Assembly (NCBI GenBank): GCA_002722615.1
Contig: PBMQ01000029.1
Coordinates: forward strand, 12,935-46,209
DNA: 33,275 nt
Reading direction: 5' to 3'
DNA from: Methanobacteriota archaeon
GTDB lineage: Archaea; Thermoplasmatota; Poseidoniia; Poseidoniales; Poseidoniaceae
The notes below the pieces were generated by a model, which saw only the letters and a list, made by a program, of their open reading frames with translations, had not been told where the DNA came from and made no database searches. The first letter of the stretch is position 1. Every line of letters begins with the position of its first letter. Positions 26,984 to 33,275 of the stretch are shown here, one piece after another. The position numbers were made by a program, and so were the translations under genes.

Positions 26984-28150
26984 ATGCGCACAAGGGCATT
27001 CTTCCTCATATTGATTGTTCTTTTTGCACCGTTAGTATCGGCCTCTGAGGTTGGTTTTAGTAACGAGAATTCACTGGAAATGCAGGGACTGAACATTCGC
27101 GCCGGGGAAGTATCCCCTGCCGGTTCAAACATTTTGTTGGTAGGAGATGATGGATTTGTCCACTTGATTTCGGCTTCAAATCCTGGCGAGCGTAACAATG
27201 ATCAAGCAATCGACAGCAGCAGGTCTGCCCGATTCAACGACGTTTCATGGCATCCGAATGGTGAAACAGCATTGATTGCAGGGGATTTAGGCGCCGCACT
27301 TCGCTATTCACTTAGTGACAATCGGATCGAAGCTGTAAATGGTGCTGGAATCGTTGGAAGCATAGAATTAATCTCAACAGATTGGCGAGCAGGCGGAGAT
27401 TTAGCCTTCTTTGGTGCAAAAAATGGGAACATCTACAGTTTCAGTGAAGGAGAAGGAATGATACAACTTGTGAATACCAAATCAAGTCAAATTACGGATA
27501 TTGCATGTCATCTTGAGCAGAATATCTGCGTCGTCTCATCTCTAAATGATGGTCTCGCAGTGATTGATCGAACACGGGAAATTACTTGGCTTGATGGTAC
27601 ATCAGATGATACCTGGGTTGCTGTCGATTGCCCAGATGGAGACTACATCAAGTGTGCAGGTTTTGCAAGCGGACGCCGTCACGTTTCAATCGTCCTTGAC
27701 ATACAAGATGCATCCCAATCAACAACTGGGAAAATAATGCAACTGGAAGAAGGCTCGACGGATTTCATTTCTACGAGCAGAGGTCATGACGGAACATCTC
27801 TCATTCATCTCGCTCCAATGGAATCTGTTCGATACAAACTTGATGTCGATGAGGTGTTTATGCACATTGAATCGAATAAAATAACGTCTCATGATCCAGA
27901 GATTGCGGGTCAAAGAATTGCACTGATGTGGGAAACTGGCGAAGACGATGGTTGGTTAATCACAAATGAAGGATTGATCATTAATATTTACCCTACTGCA
28001 TCGAGAGAAAGTTTAGGAATTCTCGAAACCGTTACCTTTGCTGCTGTCGCCATCTCGGTACCGGGCGTCATCCTTGGCCTTATTTTCATGAACAGCCCAT
28101 ATTTGCAACGGAAATACAGGCAACTGCGAGGCTTTGAAAAGAAAGACTGA
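26984..28150 (+). CDS. Secreted/membrane-anchored beta-propeller-like protein
   Basis: From ATG 26984: signal peptide MRTRAFFLILIVLFAPLVSASEVG; WD/propeller-like repeats (NILLVGDDGFVHLISAS, WHPNGETALIAGDLGAALRYS); C-terminal TM FAAVAISVPGVILGLIFMNS. Confidence 0.8.
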   Translation: MRTRAFFLILIVLFAPLVSASEVGFSNENSLEMQGLNIRAGEVSPAGSNILLVGDDGFVHLISASNPGERNNDQAIDSSRSARFNDVSWHPNGETALIAGDLGAALRYSLSDNRIEAVNGAGIVGSIELISTDWRAGGDLAFFGAKNGNIYSFSEGEGMIQLVNTKSSQITDIACHLEQNICVVSSLNDGLAVIDRTREITWLDGTSDDTWVAVDCPDGDYIKCAGFASGRRHVSIVLDIQDASQSTTGKIMQLEEGSTDFISTSRGHDGTSLIHLAPMESVRYKLDVDEVFMHIESNKITSHDPEIAGQRIALMWETGEDDGWLITNEGLIINIYPTASRESLGILETVTFAAVAISVPGVILGLIFMNSPYLQRKYRQLRGFEKKD

Positions 28151-28221
28151 GGAGAATGAACATTCTTTTTGTGTGCTAAGGTTCATGAGTCGGGTTGCCT
28201 CCCACGAACTGAGGGAACTGA

Positions 28222-29397
28222 ATGGAACCTTTCGAAGCCGTCGATTTTTACGACATCGAATCCTTGCTAACAGAAGAAGAAATAATGATCCGAGACCTTG
28301 TTCGTGAATGGGTCGACGAGGAAGTTATTCCGAAGATTGAACATGCCTGTGATGAAGGTATTTTTCTCGACGAGTGGCGTGTCGCCCTTGGCGAGATGGG
28401 TGTCCTCGGAGCTCCATTGAAGGGCTATGGATGCCCCGGACTTTCCTACGTAGCATACGGACTCATTTGTCAAGAACTTGAACGAGGTGACTCTGGACTT
28501 CGTTCCTTTGCCTCTGTCCAGGGATCGCTCGCAATGTACCCAATTTGGGATTTCGGCAGCGAAGATCAGAAAAATTACTACCTTCCAAAAATGACTTCTG
28601 GAGAATGGATTGGTTGTTTCGGATTGACAGAACCAGATTACGGTTCAAATCCAGGAGATATGATCACGAAAGCAGAAGACATGGGAGATCATTATCTCTT
28701 GAACGGTGCAAAGATGTGGATTACCAACGGTACAATCGCAGATGTTGCAATAGTCTGGGCAAAACTCGATGGTGTCATTCGTGGATTCATTGTTGAAAAG
28801 GACGATGAAGGATTTTCAGCACCTGAAATGAAAGGGAAACATTCTCTCAAGGCATCAGTTACTTCGGAACTTGTGTTCCAAGATTGTAAGATTCCTAAAG
28901 ATAGAATTCTGCCTGGAGTAAAGGGTCTAAGAGGTCCTTTCTCTTGCCTGAACAATGCGCGTTTTGGAATTTCTTGGGGCGCATTGGGAGCAGCAATGGC
29001 ATGTTTCCACAGTGCCAAAACCTATGCTTTGAGCAGAATCCAATTCGATCATCCCATTGCATCATATCAATTGGTCCAAAACAAATTGGCATGGATGCTA
29101 CGTGAAATTACAAAAGGACAACTCCTTGCATACCATTTGGGTCGAAAAAAGGACGATGGTACATGGTTCAACGAACAGATCTCACTTGCTAAGATGAACA
29201 ACGTAGACATCGCCCTTGAAATCGCTCGTGTTTCAAGAGACATCCATGGAGCAAATGGAATTCTTGATGAGTATCCTGTTATGCGTCACATGGCAAATCT
29301 TGAGTCCGTCAAAACATACGAAGGAACTCATGACATTCACAACTTGATTCTAGGACGTTACATTACTGGCATTCAAGCCTTCACACGAACTGTTTGA
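28222..29397 (+). CDS. Acyl-CoA dehydrogenase, glutaryl-CoA dehydrogenase-like
   Basis: GLICQELERGDSGLRSFASVQGSLAMYPIWDFGSEDQK, GCFGLTEPDYGSNPGDM, GAKMWITNGTIADVAIVWAK, RIQFDHPIASYQLVQNKLAWM, KTYEGTHDIHNLILGR. Confidence 0.92.
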   Translation: MEPFEAVDFYDIESLLTEEEIMIRDLVREWVDEEVIPKIEHACDEGIFLDEWRVALGEMGVLGAPLKGYGCPGLSYVAYGLICQELERGDSGLRSFASVQGSLAMYPIWDFGSEDQKNYYLPKMTSGEWIGCFGLTEPDYGSNPGDMITKAEDMGDHYLLNGAKMWITNGTIADVAIVWAKLDGVIRGFIVEKDDEGFSAPEMKGKHSLKASVTSELVFQDCKIPKDRILPGVKGLRGPFSCLNNARFGISWGALGAAMACFHSAKTYALSRIQFDHPIASYQLVQNKLAWMLREITKGQLLAYHLGRKKDDGTWFNEQISLAKMNNVDIALEIARVSRDIHGANGILDEYPVMRHMANLESVKTYEGTHDIHNLILGRYITGIQAFTRTV

Positions 29398-29402
29398 GTC
29401 AA

Positions 29403-30698
29403 TCAAACGTTGGGAAGCAAACCGATACGAGACAACCCGCCCCAAACAGGGTCAAGGAATCGAGGCAAGAACCGGTGACGCAAATAAACTGCTGCTGCTA
29501 AACTCAGTTTCTGGATCTTGTTGAGTTTAACACGTCGAGTGAAGACGTCACCCTGTTGCTTCTCGATCTGCTTGAGGATCTTGTCGTAAAAGGCAATCAT
29601 TGCGGCAGGAGAGTAACGTGTTCGACGAGGAAGAAGTGGCAGAAGTTGGCGTGCTTCCTCAAGATAGGTACGGGCTCGTTTTGCATAATGATGGCAATAC
29701 GGTTCCCATGCACTACTTAGAACAACCTTTCCGCCTGAAAGGTCCGCTTCAGTCATTCCATTACGCTCAAGTTCATCCAGAGGGAGGTAGACTCTGTCAC
29801 GCTCAATATCTTCTCCAACGTCTCGTAAGACATTGGTCAGTTGCATGAAAATGCCCCATGATTCAGCGAATTTGCGGGCTCTTGGGTCATCATATCCATA
29901 AATTTCAATGCACATAAGTCCAACAACAGAAGCTACTCGATAACAGTAAACATACAATTCCTCAAAGGTTCTGTATCGGTTACTGTAAAGATCGTCTTCC
30001 ATTCCAGAGATGAGATCATCAAAGACACTTCGAGGGATGTTGTATCTATCGATTGTATCTTTCAGTGCTAAGAAAACAGGGTCTGTGCTGTATACTTCGG
30101 TGTAGCAAGTTGAAAGTTTCTTTCTAAAGAAAAACAATTGATTGATTTTGTTGAGATAAACTTCATCCTCCAAGATTGTGGTGCGCTTCTGAAGAGATTC
30201 AAGTTGGAGACGGTATTCTGTTGCTTCTTGACTTAGTTCGACAGTTGAACCTGGGAAACGATCGGCCCAATCTCCATCTGCGATGTCGTCTGCACGGCGA
30301 CAGAACGCATAGACTGCACACATCGCCAACCTTTGTTCGTCTGGCAAATACTTGAATGAGTGATAGAAGTTACCCGCCTCTCTTTTGGTAAGTTCTTCGC
30401 AGTACCGATAAGCGAGGCGATACAGTTCAATTGGTGGCTTGTCCGACCAAATTGGTGCATCAAGGTCAACGAAAGGATCAATCAATTCGTTTTGGTCGTT
30501 GAAGAGCCCAATCATCATTGCACCCTCTCGAAGTGCTTCCATTGCGGTGACACTTACTGCCTTTACGGCATCACGAGCAAGCATGACACCCGCTCGAAGT
30601 CTGTCAAGAGGAGTTGGTGAAGTTTTTGCCTCCACTGAACTCTCTGCCCCACCCTTGAGTGGAAAGAGAAGGTCCAGTGGTTTGCGGCGTTCCAACAT
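29403..30698 (-). CDS. Squalene/phytoene synthase family protein with about 110-aa N-terminal extension
   Basis: FYHSFKYLPDEQRLAMCAVYAFCRRADDIADGD; VASVVGLMCIEIYG; LTNVLRDVGEDIERDRVYLPLDEL. Start 30698 (MLERRKP) or 30707. Confidence 0.9.
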   Translation of the reverse strand: MLERRKPLDLLFPLKGGAESSVEAKTSPTPLDRLRAGVMLARDAVKAVSVTAMEALREGAMMIGLFNDQNELIDPFVDLDAPIWSDKPPIELYRLAYRYCEELTKREAGNFYHSFKYLPDEQRLAMCAVYAFCRRADDIADGDWADRFPGSTVELSQEATEYRLQLESLQKRTTILEDEVYLNKINQLFFFRKKLSTCYTEVYSTDPVFLALKDTIDRYNIPRSVFDDLISGMEDDLYSNRYRTFEELYVYCYRVASVVGLMCIEIYGYDDPRARKFAESWGIFMQLTNVLRDVGEDIERDRVYLPLDELERNGMTEADLSGGKVVLSSAWEPYCHHYAKRARTYLEEARQLLPLLPRRTRYSPAAMIAFYDKILKQIEKQQGDVFTRRVKLNKIQKLSLAAAVYLRHRFLPRFLDPVWGGLSRIGLLPNV

Positions 30699-30763
30699 CG
30701 TAAACAATTACGCCTAGCACCCGTTGTTTAAGAGACCTCCTCTCGAACGTTCGCATCAAAGCG

Positions 30764-30786
30764 ATGTTTATCAAATATGTAAACAT
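30764..30786. promoter_or_regulatory. Dyad-symmetric AT-rich element, candidate operator/promoter of the downstream synthase gene
   Basis: Perfect 7-bp inverted repeat ATGTTTA - tcaaatatg - TAAACAT in the intergenic region between two minus-strand synthase genes. Confidence 0.35.
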
Positions 30787-30805
30787 ATACTTACAAAGTT
30801 TGCTC

Positions 30806-31822
30806 CTAGGCACTCTTGTTTTTCGCAAGTAGTCTTTGAACTCCACCGGGAATAATCAGAGCACGCAATAATTTCTTGAAGTATCCCTTCATTTCGTCGC
30901 GAGTGACTTTTATTTTTTCGTCCGAATCGAGAATGTTCCCTTCTCGAAGTAAAGTTACGGTCCTTTGTCCAATCAGTACGGGGAGCATCGATGCCGCTTT
31001 GAGTCGAAATTGGCGGTCAGGTATCATCTTGATATATTCAATTGCGGCATCAAGATGTTCGCTTGTCAGATCGAGATACGTATCGTACAATGGACGGAAT
31101 GCATCGATGTTGCTTGTATTCAGCAAATCTTCAGGTTCGAGTCCATGGGCCTTCAATGAAGGACAGGGGATATAACAACGCCCGAATCGAACATCTTCAG
31201 GTATATCCCTGAGAATGTTGATCATTTGCAAAGCCTTACCAAAGCGTATTCCATTTTCGAAGAATTTTTTTTCCTTCTCTTCGGGAAGGGAGATGATGTG
31301 AGCAAGAGACATCTTGGTCCAAAATATGCCGACACAACCTGCAACCCTGTAGGTATAATCATCCAGTTCTTCCTCTGAATCTAATGAGGATATCTTGCCA
31401 TCATCCTTTGCAATTCCAAACCGTTGCAAGTCAAGAATTTGGCCCCCGACAATAACATCGAGACATTCAAGAATTCGCTCTTGGTCACCCTGATCATATA
31501 TTGACAAAGCTTGTACAACTTTCTTTACATTTCTCAACAATTCACCTTCGTCTGGGTTTGATTGAATGTCCGAAAGGGCTGACAAATCAGGGAAATCAAT
31601 CGAACGACCTTGAGCCACCTCGTTGTACTGGGTCAAGGCTTCGATCAAGTCGCTGGTTCGTCCAGTTTTTGAATCTGCGATAGTATCTGCAACTCGGGCA
31701 AGCAAATACAGCAATCCAATCTGCCCACGAATCTTCTTTGGAAGATATTTGAGTGTTGGGTAAAACGAGCGTGAAGTAGTCTCCAACAACTTGTCGATTT
31801 CTTCGTCTATCAATACCGACAT
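30806..31822 (-). CDS. Squalene/phytoene synthase family protein (squalene-synthase-like)
   Basis: From ATG 31822: MSVLIDEEIDKLLETTSRSFYPTLKYLPKKIRGQIGLLYLLARVADTIADSK; CVGIFWTKMSLAHI; MINILRDIPEDVRFGRCYIP. Confidence 0.9.
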   Translation of the reverse strand: MSVLIDEEIDKLLETTSRSFYPTLKYLPKKIRGQIGLLYLLARVADTIADSKTGRTSDLIEALTQYNEVAQGRSIDFPDLSALSDIQSNPDEGELLRNVKKVVQALSIYDQGDQERILECLDVIVGGQILDLQRFGIAKDDGKISSLDSEEELDDYTYRVAGCVGIFWTKMSLAHIISLPEEKEKKFFENGIRFGKALQMINILRDIPEDVRFGRCYIPCPSLKAHGLEPEDLLNTSNIDAFRPLYDTYLDLTSEHLDAAIEYIKMIPDRQFRLKAASMLPVLIGQRTVTLLREGNILDSDEKIKVTRDEMKGYFKKLLRALIIPGGVQRLLAKNKSA

Positions 31823-31949
31823 GCCCGCCCTCCAAACAGTTCCAACGCCCTCTCCCGCATGAAGATTATCACTGTGTGTTGGATGATTTGCAAGACAGAA
31901 CAACGAAGACTTTAGAATCAGGGATGTTTAGGTATGGAAGGGTGAGGAG

Positions 31950-33275
31950 ATGGAGTGTAGTTCCTGTGGAGCAGTAATCCCTGACGATTCCATCTTCTGT
32001 TCGGAGTGCGGAGCCCGGCAAGAAATCTCCAGAGCCGGCAGTTTTTCGGCCGTTGGTTCAACAAGTTTGAGTGGCGGTGAAGTCACTGGTGGTCGCGGTT
32101 TCGGTGTTGTTTCGGGTGAAGCAGTCCGACAACAACGTGACATGCAACAACAAGGAATGCCTCAAGGAATTCCAGCAGATATTCTACAAAATATCGCCTC
32201 AGGACTGCAACAACAGAACAATCTCCCACCAGGTGGGCAACTCCCTCCGCAGCAACCAAGTCAATTCCCCAACCAAATGAGTAATCAATTCCCTCAACAA
32301 CAACCCTTCATCCCGCAAGGCCAACAACCAGTGCAACAGAATATTCCTGGCAATGTCATTCCACAACAAAGTGACATTCCACAACAGCCCCGAGGTCCAA
32401 CCCTTGCAAGTGGTGCCGTTCCTAGTAACAACGTTGAATCACAGCTTGGCAAACAACTCGGAGGAACCACGGTGAGTAACAATCCTGCGTCTTCACCAAC
32501 CGACGCTATGGTGAACCGGCTTGCGGAAACAGAACGTGCGGTCAAGAATGAACGCAGAAATCAATGGCTGAACATGAACCAATCCAGTGCATCCAATGTA
32601 TTGGCGAACCTTGGAGCAGAACTTCCTTCACACCTCCGTGATGCTCAGGGGATTACTCCTGCAGCAGAGGTCATTGCTGGAACGATGGGCCAATCACCAT
32701 CCGATGGCCCAAGCGATGCCTTACTCAGAAGAATGTGTGAAGTTGCATCACGCCGAGTTGCTCGTAAGCGTGGTGTTGCAGTCGAAACACCTGAGGCGAA
32801 AATTTCAGATGGTGTCCTAGTTGTCAATCTCACCTACGTAGATGATGGACGTGTTCTCGACACACCAGAAGATCTCAGTTCTGCTTTTGAACATGCAATT
32901 CAAACAGAAGTTGCTCTCAAAGGCTATGACATGAACGTCGAAATTGTTCTCTCTTGCATGAAAGATGGTGAGGTAAAAACCATCGGAGCAGAAGAGGAAG
33001 AAGACGATGAAGAAATGTTTGCATGTGAGGTCTGTGACGGTCTTGTCAAGGAATCAGATCCAAAATGCCCACATTGCGGTGCAATTTTTGAAGATGAAGA
33101 GGAGGATGAACCGCAACAGACTCGCAAAGGACCTCCTGGACCTTCTCGTTCCGGACCACCAGGACCTAAGAAATCAGGTGGAGGACCCCCCGGACCTTCT
33201 CGTTCCGGACCACCAGGACCTAAGAAATCAGGTGGAGGACCTCCCGGACCTTCTCGTTCCGGACCACCAGGACCT
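31950..33275 (+). CDS. Double zinc-ribbon protein with Gln/Pro-rich linker and collagen-like C-terminal repeats, truncated by window edge
   Basis: Manual translation from ATG 31950: MECSSCGAVIPDDSIFCSECGARQE...QQQ/Pro-rich linker...ALLRRMCEVASRRVARKRGVAVETPEAKISDGVLVVNLTYVDDGRVL...EEEEDDEEMFACEVCDGLVKESDPKCPHCGAIFEDEEEDEPQQTRKGPPGPSRSGPPGPKKSG... Open to the last base (442 codons), so absent from the track. Confidence 0.88.
   Translation, partial: MECSSCGAVIPDDSIFCSECGARQEISRAGSFSAVGSTSLSGGEVTGGRGFGVVSGEAVRQQRDMQQQGMPQGIPADILQNIASGLQQQNNLPPGGQLPPQQPSQFPNQMSNQFPQQQPFIPQGQQPVQQNIPGNVIPQQSDIPQQPRGPTLASGAVPSNNVESQLGKQLGGTTVSNNPASSPTDAMVNRLAETERAVKNERRNQWLNMNQSSASNVLANLGAELPSHLRDAQGITPAAEVIAGTMGQSPSDGPSDALLRRMCEVASRRVARKRGVAVETPEAKISDGVLVVNLTYVDDGRVLDTPEDLSSAFEHAIQTEVALKGYDMNVEIVLSCMKDGEVKTIGAEEEEDDEEMFACEVCDGLVKESDPKCPHCGAIFEDEEEDEPQQTRKGPPGPSRSGPPGPKKSGGGPPGPSRSGPPGPKKSGGGPPGPSRSGPPGP
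33129..33275 (+). repeat. 54-bp in-frame tandem repeat (18 aa: GPPGPSRSGPPGPKKSGG), 2.7 copies, continues past window end
   Basis: Units at 33129-33182, 33183-33236 and 33237-33275 (partial). Only synonymous variation seen (GGACCTCCTGGA / GGACCCCCCGGA / GGACCTCCCGGA). Confidence 0.95.

Noticed and set aside
32294-32545. 83-aa minus-strand Cys-rich ORF (..GCCGMSLCCGMTLPGIFCCTGCWPCGMKGCC)
   Set aside because: The apparent Cys/Gly richness is the reverse complement of the CAA/CCA-rich Gln/Pro linker in the plus-strand zinc-ribbon gene.
33129-33275. CRISPR or transposon-end interpretation of the 54-bp repeat
   Set aside because: Repeats are directly contiguous without spacers, in frame, vary synonymously and encode GPPGP peptide units: a coding minisatellite.

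Overview
The window is a gene-dense archaeal chromosomal segment. Eukaryote-like information genes (ABCE1, aIF2-alpha, Nop10, S27e, L44e, L37e, L10e/uL16) sit beside bacterial-type genes (mutS-mutL, acyl-CoA dehydrogenase, etfAB, carotenoid/squalene-type synthases). This mix resembles a marine Thermoplasmatota / Marine Group II (Poseidoniales)-like genome; that assignment is inference from gene content. About 25 protein-coding genes and one tRNA-Ser(CGA) can be supported. No CRISPR array, rRNA or transposase was seen. The most interesting observations are: (i) an ABCE1/RLI ribosome-recycling ATPase whose N-terminal Fe-S domain has lost several canonical cluster cysteines; (ii) two tandem paralogs fusing a Cas4/AddB-like PD-(D/E)XK Fe-S nuclease to OB-fold-like modules; (iii) an orphan MCM N-terminal (zinc + OB) protein with no AAA+ helicase domain; (iv) an L44e ribosomal protein without its CxxC pairs; (v) a double zinc-ribbon protein with a Gln/Pro-rich linker and a near-perfect 54-bp collagen-like GPPGP repeat running off the window edge; (vi) a tandem pair of squalene/phytoene-synthase-family genes separated by a dyad-symmetric AT-rich element. 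All calls come from reading motifs; no database search was run.
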